A stretch of 64,000 nt of DNA from Clostridium sp. CM027 (GTDB lineage Bacteria; Bacillota; Clostridia; Clostridiales; Clostridiaceae), in the NCBI RefSeq assembly GCF_024730565.1, contig NZ_CP077725.1, positions 1,860,001 to 1,924,000 on the forward strand, in the 5' to 3' direction. The translations under genes were made by a program, and so were the position numbers. Below the pieces are notes generated by a model, which was given only the letters and a program-made list of their open reading frames with translations, ran no database searches and was not told the origin of the DNA. This document shows, piece by piece, positions 54,570 through 63,155 of the stretch (positions are counted from its first letter, which is position 1; the number at the start of each line of letters is the position of its first letter).

Positions 54570-55886
54570 CTAATTGATATAACCGTTATTATCCTCATTT
54601 TCTAAAAATAATTCTTCAGAGTCATGATCGTAATTAAATACCTCTGCATACCTACCCCAATCAATTATTGAGCCCATTGTATTTTCTACTTCATAAGTTG
54701 AAAAATGCTGCATAAATAGTTCCTTAAAAAATTCTTCTTTCATAGTCTTATTTCTCTTACTATTTAACACATTTTCAATAACCCTAAAAGTTGAAATATT
54801 TTTAATCTGATTTTTAAATATAGTTTTACTATCTTCTATATCAGCTTCAACGAATTCTTTTCCAAGCGTCGTAATAATTATATCACCCTCTTTTATCTCT
54901 GCGAAATTAAGCATACATGTACCCTCAATATTTGGAAGTAAATCATCACTCTCCATCATTAAATCACGTCCAAGCTGATAGATATCCATTTTGCCATCAT
55001 TATCGTCAATAAGCTCAAGAAGACCTGACATAACTCCTATAGGAGCTTTCGGTATTAGAACAGGTTTTTCTTTATTTTCATTAATAGCTTCAGTTACTTC
55101 TTTGTCTTCAATCTTTTCTTCCAATTTCCCACTGGTCAAAACCTTATAGATGTTATCTACAATACTTTCAAACTCGGGAGACTTCCTATTTCTAGGGTGA
55201 GGAAGGTCTACCTTTAATTCTGCAATTACCCTTGCAGGATTTTTGCTTAATATTATTATTTTATTAGCCATAAGTACTGCTTCTTCAATATTGTGAGTAA
55301 TCATTATCACACTTTTCATTGGCATTCTTTTATCAGTCCATAAATCTATAAGCTCAGTTCTTAAATTTTCAGCGGTTAAAAAATCTAGTGCAGAAAAAGG
55401 TTCGTCCAAACATAGAAGTTTAGGTTCAACGGCGAGCGCCCTAGCAAATCCAACCCTTTGCCTCATACCACCTGATAATTCTTTAGGATATGCCTCTTCA
55501 AATCCATCTAGTCCTATAAGATTTATTAAATCTTCTGCTTTCTCTCTTGTATATTCTTTAGGAAACCCTTTAGCTTTAAGCCCAAGTTCTACATTTTCAA
55601 GTACAGTTAGCCATGGATATAAAGCAAATGTTTGAAATACTATAGATGCGTAGGGGTTAACGCCGTTAACTCTTTTTCCATCAAATAAAACTTCACCTTT
55701 ATCAGGCTGAATTAGACCTGTTACTATTCTTAATATAGTTGATTTACCAGATCCAGATGGTCCGAGTATCCCAACAAAATCGCCTTCATTAATATCTATA
55801 TTTATATTTTCAATTGTAGGCTTATCTGAACCTCCATAATATTTAGTTATTCCGCTTACTTTAATAAACTCTTTTACCTTTGCCAT
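54570..55886 (-). CDS. ABC transporter ATPase with C-terminal AAA-associated domain
   Basis: A 438-residue ATPase of the nitrate/taurine type. Walker A is GPSGSGKSTILRI, the signature is LSGGMRQRVGFARAL, Walker B is LLCLDEPFSALD. The last 170 residues form an extra domain of the AAA-associated C-terminal type (VMSGLLELIDDNDGKMDIYQL; IIDWGRYAEVFNYD), probably a sensor. I chose ATG 55886 because AGAGGTG lies just before it. It lies 23 bp after the duplicated permease gene; no substrate-binding protein is present. The M-box upstream suggests magnesium-linked control. Confidence 0.9.
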   Translation of the reverse strand: MAKVKEFIKVSGITKYYGGSDKPTIENINIDINEGDFVGILGPSGSGKSTILRIVTGLIQPDKGEVLFDGKRVNGVNPYASIVFQTFALYPWLTVLENVELGLKAKGFPKEYTREKAEDLINLIGLDGFEEAYPKELSGGMRQRVGFARALAVEPKLLCLDEPFSALDFLTAENLRTELIDLWTDKRMPMKSVIMITHNIEEAVLMANKIIILSKNPARVIAELKVDLPHPRNRKSPEFESIVDNIYKVLTSGKLEEKIEDKEVTEAINENKEKPVLIPKAPIGVMSGLLELIDDNDGKMDIYQLGRDLMMESDDLLPNIEGTCMLNFAEIKEGDIIITTLGKEFVEADIEDSKTIFKNQIKNISTFRVIENVLNSKRNKTMKEEFFKELFMQHFSTYEVENTMGSIIDWGRYAEVFNYDHDSEELFLENEDNNGYIN

Positions 55887-55909
55887 TACTAACACCTCTT
55901 TCTATCTTA

Positions 55910-57628
55910 CTATAGTTCAATTTTATACTTCACTTCTGCTAAATTATACAATGGTTTCCAAATCAACTTATTGAATGTAACTACCACTATACACATAACG
56001 ATTGTGCTAAGAATAAGCATTGGAAAATCCCCACTATTACTTGCATCTGATATTAATGCGCCAATTCCTATAGTGCTAAATGTCTCTTTCCCAAAATTTA
56101 CATATTCAGATACTATAGTGGCATTCCAGCATCCACCTGTAGCTGTAATCATTCCAGTTATGAGATAGGGAAATATTGCTGGTAGTATTAGTATCTTCCA
56201 CTTTTTAAAGCCTTTAAGTCCAAAAGTCTTACTAGCTGCTACCAAATCCTCTGGTATTGCCATTGCTCCTGCAATTACATTAAACAATATATACCATTGC
56301 GTTCCCATTAACATCAGAAAGACTGATGCTATACTTAATCCTCCAACAGCATTCATAAATAATCCCAATACTACAGGAAATAGTGCAGTAGCTGGAACCG
56401 ATGCTATAACTTGGATAATCGGTTGAAATATATTTGCTAGCTTTTTATTCATTCCTATAGCAACTCCAACTGGTACTGTCCATAAAAGTGCTATAACTTG
56501 TGCAGCAAGTACTCTTAATAGTGATGCTCCTACTGCTGGAATAAACTTGCTTAATTCATTAAGAGAAACCGTAGATACAAGTTTTAACGCGTTAAATAAC
56601 GAATAACAAAGTAAAATAATTATTATAATTCGTACTATTATGCTTATAAACTTCCCTAAAATACTAACCCTCGAATATTTGCTACTACTAAATCTGCCTA
56701 TTAAATTATCAATAATATTATTAGCAAAAAATTTAATTTTACTAAATACCTTTTCTGATAGAAATTCAATAATCACTGAACGTCTTATCATTGTAAGAAT
56801 GAAGGAGTGGGATTTTTCATCATTCCCAGTAAGCTCTACTTTGAATTTATCAGCCCATACAATTACAGGCTTCCAAACCAATTCGTTTAGCAGTACAATC
56901 ACTAGTACTAATGTAATTATTCCCCACAAGAGTGCTTTTTCATCTCCCTCATTAGCTGCTGTTTGAAGATAAGATCCTAAACCCTCAAGTCTAAAATTTC
57001 TATCCTTTATGGTAAACATTTCACACGCCATTAGAAAGAACCAACCACCAGCCCAAGACATCATGCTATTCCAAACAAGACCTATAGCTGAAAATGGAAG
57101 TTCCATGGTTTTAAATTGTTGCCATTTACTTAATTGAAAAACTTCAGTTGCTTCTTTTAAATCTCTTGGAATATTCTTAATTGAATGATAAAAGCTGAAG
57201 GTCATATTCCATGCCTGCCCAGTAAAAATCAAAATAATTGAAGCAATTTCAATTCCTATGTTATTATTAGGGAATACTGCAACTAATCCCAAAACAACAG
57301 CTGGCAAGAATGAAAGTACAGGAATTGATTGCAAAATATCAAGTATAGGTACCAGAACCTTCTCTGCCTTTTCATTATGGGCAGCCATATATCCGTATAT
57401 AAATGTAAATATTAATGATAAAATATATGCTGCCGTCATTCTTCCAACTGACTTAAGAGCATAAATTGGAAGCTTTGATAAACTCGTTGAAATCACTACA
57501 CTTTGACCAGTTGAAGTATGGTTAATACTTGGTGACACCAAAATATACAATACTGCTATTATTGATGCAAATATTATAATGTCAAATAGTCCAAATTTTC
57601 TTTTAATAAAACTTACTGTATGTTTCAT
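55910..57628 (-). CDS. ABC transporter duplicated permease
   Basis: A 572-residue membrane protein that is two NitT/TauT-type permease domains in one chain. Each half has the EAA loop: EATEVFQLSKWQQFKTMELPFSAIG (first half, near residue 160) and AASKTFGLKGFKKWKILILPAIFPY (second half, near residue 470). It matches the duplicated anion-type permease group (COG4986). The start has GGAGG. Its transcript could begin at the M-box at 58014-58240, about 400 bp upstream. The substrate is unknown. Confidence 0.9.
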   Translation of the reverse strand: MKHTVSFIKRKFGLFDIIIFASIIAVLYILVSPSINHTSTGQSVVISTSLSKLPIYALKSVGRMTAAYILSLIFTFIYGYMAAHNEKAEKVLVPILDILQSIPVLSFLPAVVLGLVAVFPNNNIGIEIASIILIFTGQAWNMTFSFYHSIKNIPRDLKEATEVFQLSKWQQFKTMELPFSAIGLVWNSMMSWAGGWFFLMACEMFTIKDRNFRLEGLGSYLQTAANEGDEKALLWGIITLVLVIVLLNELVWKPVIVWADKFKVELTGNDEKSHSFILTMIRRSVIIEFLSEKVFSKIKFFANNIIDNLIGRFSSSKYSRVSILGKFISIIVRIIIIILLCYSLFNALKLVSTVSLNELSKFIPAVGASLLRVLAAQVIALLWTVPVGVAIGMNKKLANIFQPIIQVIASVPATALFPVVLGLFMNAVGGLSIASVFLMLMGTQWYILFNVIAGAMAIPEDLVAASKTFGLKGFKKWKILILPAIFPYLITGMITATGGCWNATIVSEYVNFGKETFSTIGIGALISDASNSGDFPMLILSTIVMCIVVVTFNKLIWKPLYNLAEVKYKIEL

Positions 57629-57703
57629 TTTAAAACCTCCTATGATTTGTATTATGAATTAAAATTAACACATCTCATAGTAATCTAAATAAACTTAATT
57701 AGT

Positions 57704-57730
57704 TAAATCATCGTCTTCGATGCTGCAACC
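57704..57730. repeat. fold-back repeat, left-end fragment (copy D)
   Basis: TTAAATCATCGTCTTCGATG and CTGCAACC match the left end of copy C at 57871-57892 in the same orientation. Only this end is present. Confidence 0.7.
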
Positions 57731-57758
57731 TTATATTTCTACCATAACTAATACATAT

Positions 57759-57857
57759 TTAATAAAACATATCTATCAAATAGCGATTGGCTATGGTAAT
57801 GATATAAAATTCATTAAATTTGTTTATTAAATTACTATCCGCAGGGCCATCATCCAT
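57759..57857 (-). CDS. small ORF, 32 aa, function unknown
   Basis: A 32-codon frame starting at ATG 57857 with an excellent ribosome-binding site (AAGGAGGTGATTGAC). The peptide begins MDDGPADSNLINKFNEF and ends ITIANRYLIDMFY. It lies between the M-box and the duplicated permease gene, inside the stretch bounded by repeat fragments D and C. It may be a leader peptide, a truncated remnant of an older M-box target, or chance. The strong translation signal argues for being translated. Confidence 0.4.
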   Translation of the reverse strand: MDDGPADSNLINKFNEFYIITIANRYLIDMFY

Positions 57858-57872
57858 GTCAATCACCTCCTT

Positions 57873-58003
57873 AAATCATCTTCTGCGAAGCTGCAATATC
57901 AATGACTTCAGAAGGATATTTAGACTCCCACTGAAGTTTTTTCTTTGTTATAGTATGCAACTTCCACTTATAGACGTGGGAGACTTTCCTTCTAAAATAT
58001 CAT
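57873..58003. repeat. fold-back repeat, copy C
   Basis: The cleanest copy. The ends AATGACTTCAGAAGGATATT and ACTTTCCTTCTAAAATATCA are imperfect inverted repeats. Inside, GACTCCCACTGAAG pairs with CTTCCACTTATAG / GTGGGAG, so nearly the whole element folds back. It is inserted just downstream of the M-box terminator on the minus strand. Confidence 0.8.
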
Positions 58004-58240
58004 AAAATAAAAAATCTCTCCACAACAAGTGAAGAGATTCAATACGAATCAAATAATACCTTCTCCACTCGTTGAGTTTTAGCACTGTAAAGCGTAGAAC
58101 ATAATCATTCATATTATCTATGAATGTTGTCAGCTACATTAAGTAAAACCTTAATCCGGTAGTACCTGCTGACCCATTGGCGTCTCTCGACATTTCTGGG
58201 CAGTAGCATATTTCTATACAGTAACCTCACCTAACAAGAA
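58004..58240 (-). promoter_or_regulatory. M-box (ykoK) magnesium riboswitch with terminator
   Basis: Read on the minus strand, the landmarks are GTTAGGTGAGGTTACTGTAT, ATGCTACTGCCCAGAAATGT, CGAGAGACGCCAATGGGTCA, CCGGATTAAGGT, and TTTACAGTGCTAAAACTCAA. These match the conserved M-box core. A terminator follows: AATCTCTTC ... GAGAGATT (58014-58039) with a T-rich tail (58004-58013). Mg(II) binding should favour termination. The transcript points toward the small ORF, the duplicated permease and its ATPase. Confidence 0.93.
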
Positions 58241-58758
58241 TATAAAATTGTTATTCTCAATTAGTTTTAGTCTATATTTTTATAATATGCGTAAAACTAA
58301 AGTATGTCAATGATATTTTCAATAGTTTTTAATTGTTGTTATCAATTAGAAACCATTATTAATATCTCACACAGATACTTTATATCTTTAATTTAATAAA
58401 ATAAACCATAGTATTATTTTATCCAGTTTTTTTAATATCATTCACTACAGTTTCGTCTTATTAATCAAAATTTTCACCTTACTACTACTGTAGATATATT
58501 ATGAAGCTCTGTAGTTATAGCATATCAAAAAAACAGCATCATAAAAATAGGTATCGTTTCTCCTATCCACTTGTTTATTAACAATTAACAACATATATTA
58601 ATGCATATTATTCACAATTAATTCTCATTAATATCTGCATATAATTCTCAATTGATAATATATATTTATATTATTTTTTTTGAGACCTTTAACATTTCTA
58701 CATTCATAACATATAGTAGTTAGTATATGTATTATTAATTGATAATGAGGTGTAATAA
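58241..58758 (+). other. AT-rich intergenic region before the P-type ATPase
   Basis: About 500 bp without a credible gene. It must hold the promoter of the ATPase at 58759 and, on the other strand, that of the M-box. Near its end are repeated TTCTCA and TGATAAT motifs (ATTCTCATTAATA, ATTCTCAATTGATAATA, AATTGATAATGAG) that loosely resemble Fur half-sites. I cannot fix the promoters. Confidence 0.4.
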
Positions 58759-61263
58759 GTGAAAGATAATTCATTAAAAGGTTTGAGTAAGATCGAGGTA
58801 AAAACTCTTAGAGAAAAATATGGTTTTAATGAGCTTTTGAAAGTTAAAAAGTCTAATCCCATAATAAAATTTTTAAGTGTATTCAAAGAGCCTATGTTTT
58901 TATTATTAGCAGGAGCCTCAACTTTATATTTTATTTTAGGTGAACCAAGAGAAGGTAGTATAATGCTTATTTTTGTTATTTTTGTTGCTACTATAACCTT
59001 CGTTCAGGAATGGAAAACCGAAAAAACTATGGATGCTTTAAAAGATTTGACGGCACCCCATGTTATAGCCCTTAGGGATGAAAAAAAACAAGTAATTAAA
59101 AGCTGCGAACTTGTGCCTTCTGATATAATTTTTTTATCAGAAGGAGATCGTATTCCAGCAGATTGTGAAGTAATACAGGAATCAAACTTTTCAGTGGATG
59201 AATCTTCTCTAACTGGAGAAAGCGAACCTGTATATAAGCTACCCACCGGAGCTATAGATTCCTCTAAGGAATACTGGAAACAGGATTATTTATATGCAGG
59301 TACTTTGTCTAATTTCGGGAAATGCACTGCTAGAGTAAGGACAATAGGCTTTGAAACGGAATATGGAAAAATAGGAAAAGCTATAAATGAAACAAATCAG
59401 GAACCCTCTCCTCTTCAAAAGAAAGTATCTAATTTAGTAAAAACATTAGCTATTGCTGGCTTTATTTTATGCATTATAGTAATAAGTTTTTCCTATATGC
59501 ATACTGGTGAATTTGTTGAGAGTATACTCGCAGGTATAACCTTGGCTATGGCCATTATTCCAGAAGAGTTCCCCGTAGTACTTACAATCTTCTTATCCCT
59601 AGGCGCATTTAGGTTAGCTAAAAAGAACACCTTAATTCGCAGTATACCCGCTGTGGAAACTTTAGGTTCCACCACCGTTCTTTGCGTAGATAAAACAGGA
59701 ACAATCACACAAAATATTATGAGGGTAAAAACTATATATAACAATGAATTTATAGACCCAGATAAACTTCTGGATAAAGATTTAGCTAAGCTTTTAGTTT
59801 TAGCTTGCGAAAAAGATCCCTACGATCCTATGGAAAAAGCGATAGTTGCAGCTGGCACTGATAAAATAGACATAAATGAGCTTTACAATATTGAGTTAGC
59901 TAAAAAATATGCTTTTGATCCTAAAACCAAAAGAATGGCGAACATTTACAAAGAAAATGATACCTATTATATAGCAGCTAAAGGTTCCCCAGAAACTATA
60001 TTGCCACTATGTAATCTAAGTCCAAATGAAGAACCCAAAATTTTAAATATTATTGATGATATGGCTATCACCGGGTTAAGAGTTATTGTACTGGCTGATT
60101 TAGTAACTTGTACCCTTAAAGATAATTTAGAGCAGTATAGATTATGTTTTAAGGGATTAATCGGACTTCAAGATCCACCGAAAGAAGGCGTACAGGATGC
60201 TATAAATATATGCAAAAAAGCTGGAGTAAGGGTAATGATGATAACTGGAGATTATTCTAAAACAGCTATAGCCATAGGACATGAGATAGGTCTTAATTTT
60301 AATAACTCTGCTATTACTGGAGATGAAATTGATGCTATGACCGACTATGAACTTTGCGAGGCAGTGAAGCATTGTGATATTTTCTCAAGAGTAATTCCAG
60401 AACATAAAATGAAGATAGTTAAGGCACTTAAAAAGAACGGTGAAATTGTTGCAATGACTGGTGATGGCGTAAACGATGCCCCAGCTCTAAAAAATGCTAA
60501 TATAGGTATTGCAATGGGAAAAAGAGGAACAGAGGTTGCGAAAGAAGCTGCCGATATGATTCTAATGGATGATAATTTTACAACTATAGTTCACTCCATA
60601 GAAGATGGAAGAAGGGTTTTTGATAACATTCGTAAAGCTATGGTATATATAATGATAATTCACATTCCTATTATGGCCTTAGCGTTATTTTCACCTGTTT
60701 TTAACTTACCACAAATATTACTACCTGTTCATATTGTTCTTTTAGAGTTAATTTTGGATCCAACCTGCTCTATAGTTTTTGAAGGTGAACCAGCAGAAGA
60801 TTATATAATGGATCAGCCCCCACGCTTGCCTGATGAACCTCTACTAACGAGAGCATTAACAAAAAAAGTTTTATTACAGGGTACAACAATGTTTTTAGCA
60901 GCATTTTTACCTTTCCACTATATGGTTGACTCAGGTCTAAGTGCAGACTATGCAAGAACTTTTTCTTTAATGAGCCTGATAGTCGGAAATGTAATTTTAG
61001 TCTTAGTTAATAGATCCAACACTAAGTATCTATTTAGTATTTTTAAGGAAAAAGGTAGCAAAGCTAGACTTTACATTAATAGCTTAGCCTTAATGATGTT
61101 ATTTTCAATAGTGTATATTCCAGCTGCTCATCCTATTTTTAAAACTGTAGCGCTGAATTTTAAAACCGCTATACTAGCCTGCATCCTTGGTGCTGCTTCT
61201 ACTGGTTGGTGGGAAATTGTTAAGTTTTATAATAATCCAAAGAACATAAAATTAAAAAATTAA
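58759..61263 (+). CDS. P-type cation ATPase (PEEFP type)
   Basis: An 834-residue P2-like ATPase. The actuator motif is LTGESEPVY, the phosphorylation motif is CVDKTGTITQN with D311, the hinge is TGDGVNDAPALKNAN. The membrane ligand helix M4 reads AIIPEEFPVVLTIF rather than the calcium-type PEGLP, and M6 reads LELILDPTCSIVFEGEP. These are shared by a group of uncharacterised cation pumps. The start is GTG with GAGGTG upstream. It diverges from the M-box. The cation is not evident; the pump at 32143 belongs to another subgroup. Confidence 0.88.
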   Translation: MKDNSLKGLSKIEVKTLREKYGFNELLKVKKSNPIIKFLSVFKEPMFLLLAGASTLYFILGEPREGSIMLIFVIFVATITFVQEWKTEKTMDALKDLTAPHVIALRDEKKQVIKSCELVPSDIIFLSEGDRIPADCEVIQESNFSVDESSLTGESEPVYKLPTGAIDSSKEYWKQDYLYAGTLSNFGKCTARVRTIGFETEYGKIGKAINETNQEPSPLQKKVSNLVKTLAIAGFILCIIVISFSYMHTGEFVESILAGITLAMAIIPEEFPVVLTIFLSLGAFRLAKKNTLIRSIPAVETLGSTTVLCVDKTGTITQNIMRVKTIYNNEFIDPDKLLDKDLAKLLVLACEKDPYDPMEKAIVAAGTDKIDINELYNIELAKKYAFDPKTKRMANIYKENDTYYIAAKGSPETILPLCNLSPNEEPKILNIIDDMAITGLRVIVLADLVTCTLKDNLEQYRLCFKGLIGLQDPPKEGVQDAINICKKAGVRVMMITGDYSKTAIAIGHEIGLNFNNSAITGDEIDAMTDYELCEAVKHCDIFSRVIPEHKMKIVKALKKNGEIVAMTGDGVNDAPALKNANIGIAMGKRGTEVAKEAADMILMDDNFTTIVHSIEDGRRVFDNIRKAMVYIMIIHIPIMALALFSPVFNLPQILLPVHIVLLELILDPTCSIVFEGEPAEDYIMDQPPRLPDEPLLTRALTKKVLLQGTTMFLAAFLPFHYMVDSGLSADYARTFSLMSLIVGNVILVLVNRSNTKYLFSIFKEKGSKARLYINSLALMMLFSIVYIPAAHPIFKTVALNFKTAILACILGAASTGWWEIVKFYNNPKNIKLKN

Positions 61264-61325
61264 AAAAATGCCCTTTCCTAATTAGGATAACTACTGATAG
61301 TCTCCCAATTGCCTTCAAAAAAAAC

Positions 61326-61357
61326 AAACCCTATAGGTTTAATCCTATAGGGTTTAT
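61326..61357. terminator. bidirectional terminator
   Basis: AACCCTATAGG / CCTATAGGGTT hairpin with a T-run, between the P-type ATPase and the convergent zinc-ribbon gene. Confidence 0.8.
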
Positions 61358-61370
61358 ATTACTTTTTTTA

Positions 61371-61535
61371 CTAGTTTCTGAATCCTCTGTCATTTTGTTG
61401 TTTTCTTGCTCTTCTGCAATCAACACATCTTTGAGGTTCATTGTCGAATCCTTTTTCTTTGTAGAATTCTTGTTCGCCTTCAGTGAATACGAAATCTTTA
61501 CCACAGTCTTTACATACTAAAGTTTTATCTGCCAT
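61371..61535 (-). CDS. zinc-ribbon domain protein
   Basis: A 54-residue protein found by reading the minus strand. Two CxxC pairs, C8/C11 (LVCKDCGKDF) and C37/C40 (QRCVDCRRARKQ), form one zinc ribbon of the small zf-trcl type common in clostridia. The spacer has FYKEKGF. The C-terminus is basic, suggesting nucleic-acid or ribosome binding. The start has AGGAGG. It is a single gene with a bidirectional terminator downstream; a palindrome (TAACTGG-CGTTAA-CCAGTTA) lies about 100 bp upstream at 61636-61655. Confidence 0.88.
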   Translation of the reverse strand: MADKTLVCKDCGKDFVFTEGEQEFYKEKGFDNEPQRCVDCRRARKQQNDRGFRN

Positions 61536-61802
61536 TTTAAACATTCCTCCTTTTTCAAATATTAAGATCTAACAATCGATTAACAATTATATTCTAAAAA
61601 GAGGATATGTTGTTATCTAGTTTAGTCTCAGTAATAACTGGCGTTAACCAGTTAATATAAATGTATTTTACCATACATATAAGTGAATAACAATACATTT
61701 TTGATTGTTCGCGATGAATTTTGTACTTATCCTATACGATTATAAATAATTTAATTTTATATTTACACCTTTACAATGTAATATTTATCCTCTATACTAT
61801 AT

Positions 61803-61831
61803 CTGTATTGCGTTCAATAATACAGTTGACA
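61803..61831 (+). promoter_or_regulatory. YtrA-type operator and -35 element
   Basis: The inverted repeat CTGTATTG-CGTT-CAATAATACAG (61803-61825) directly abuts TTGACA (61826-61831), 45 bp upstream of the GntR-family start. This is a likely autoregulatory operator. The -10 is unclear (CAAAAT at 17-bp spacing is poor). Confidence 0.5.
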
Positions 61832-61875
61832 CACTAGGATTATACATTCAAAATAAAAAAGAAAGGAGGAATAAG

Positions 61876-62253
61876 ATGTTTGAATTAGATTTAAGAAGTC
61901 GTCTGCCCCTTTACGAACAACTAGTAGAAAAGCTTAAGCAGCTTATAATTAGTGAAATATTGAAGCCTAATCAGCAACTACCTTCAGTGCGCACTATTTC
62001 AATGGAGCTTACTATGAACCCCAATACTATTCAAAAAGCGTATAAGGAACTAGAAATACAAGGATATATTCACTCCATAAAAGGAAAAGGCAGTTTCGTT
62101 ACTCCCTCCGCAAAAGTAGCAGATTCTGAAAACCTAAAGAAAATAGAAAATGAATTAACAAAAATACTGTCTGAGGCGATGTATATGGGGATGACAAAAG
62201 AATATATTTTAAAAATAATTTCACAAATACAAACTAATAAGAAGGAGGAATAA
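61876..62253 (+). CDS. GntR-family regulator, YtrA subfamily
   Basis: A 125-residue repressor. The N-terminal winged helix (residues 10-78: LYEQLVEKLKQLIISEILKPNQQLPSVRTISMEL and NTIQKAYKELEIQGYI) is followed only by a short C-terminal dimerisation helix, the hallmark of the YtrA subfamily. Members repress adjacent ABC transporter genes, often responding to cell-envelope stress. The stop codon is 2 bp before the ABC ATPase start. The palindrome at 61803 is its probable operator. Confidence 0.93.
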   Translation: MFELDLRSRLPLYEQLVEKLKQLIISEILKPNQQLPSVRTISMELTMNPNTIQKAYKELEIQGYIHSIKGKGSFVTPSAKVADSENLKKIENELTKILSEAMYMGMTKEYILKIISQIQTNKKEE

Positions 62254-62255
62254 AT

Positions 62256-63155
62256 ATGATTTCAGTAAAAAATGTTTCTAAATCCTTTGCTGATTTAGAA
62301 GCATTACAAAATGTAAACCTTAATGTTAATAAAGGCTCTATTTACGGCCTTGTAGGTTCAAACGGTGCCGGAAAAACAACTCTTTTAAAGCTTTTAGCAG
62401 GTATCTATAAACAGGACACGGGAATAGTTCAAATAGCTGGTGAAAATGTGTTTGAGAATGTATTAACCAAATCAGAAATTGTATTTATACCAGATTCCCT
62501 TTATTTCTTTTCCCAATATACAATAGATAATATGGCTAACTATTATAAAAATATTTATCCTAAATGGAACAATGAAAGATTTGAAAATCTAATAAAAGTA
62601 TTTGATATGGATGTAAATAAAAAAATAAATAGTTTATCTAAAGGTATGCAAAGACAGGTTGCCTTTTGGCTTGCACTATCAACTATGCCTAAGGTTATGA
62701 TTTTAGATGAACCACTTGACGGCTTAGATCCAGTTATGAGGCAAAAGGTCAAAAACTTAATAATCCAAGATGTGGCGGACAAAGAAATGACTATTATTAT
62801 TTCTTCCCACAATTTAAGGGAATTAGAAGATATCTGTGACCATTTAGGAATTCTTCATAAAGGAACTCTCATAGTAGAAAAAGATTTAGATGCGTTAAAA
62901 TCTGATGTGCATAAAATACAAATTGCCTTTAAGGATAAAGTACCAAAAGAACTTCTTAGCGGTGCTAATATACTCCACAAGGAAGAAAGAGGAATAGTGC
63001 TTCTTCTAATTGTTAGAGGAAATAAGTCTGATGTTATTAATTACTTTAATAAATTTAATCCTGTGATTATGGATGTTCTTACTCTTACATTAGAAGAAAT
63101 ATTTATATATGAAATGGGGGCCGTTAACTATGAAATTGAAAACATCATGCTTTAA
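62256..63155 (+). CDS. ABC transporter ATPase of the YtrA operon
   Basis: A 299-residue ABC ATPase. Walker A is GSNGAGKTTLLKL, the signature is SLSKGMQRQVAFWLAL, Walker B is VMILDEPLDGLDP, the H-loop is SSHNLREL. It belongs to the YtrB/BcrA-like ATPases. It is coupled to the GntR gene before it and overlaps the permease gene after it by 26 bp. It likely exports an envelope-active compound or builds envelope components. Confidence 0.93.
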   Translation: MISVKNVSKSFADLEALQNVNLNVNKGSIYGLVGSNGAGKTTLLKLLAGIYKQDTGIVQIAGENVFENVLTKSEIVFIPDSLYFFSQYTIDNMANYYKNIYPKWNNERFENLIKVFDMDVNKKINSLSKGMQRQVAFWLALSTMPKVMILDEPLDGLDPVMRQKVKNLIIQDVADKEMTIIISSHNLRELEDICDHLGILHKGTLIVEKDLDALKSDVHKIQIAFKDKVPKELLSGANILHKEERGIVLLLIVRGNKSDVINYFNKFNPVIMDVLTLTLEEIFIYEMGAVNYEIENIML

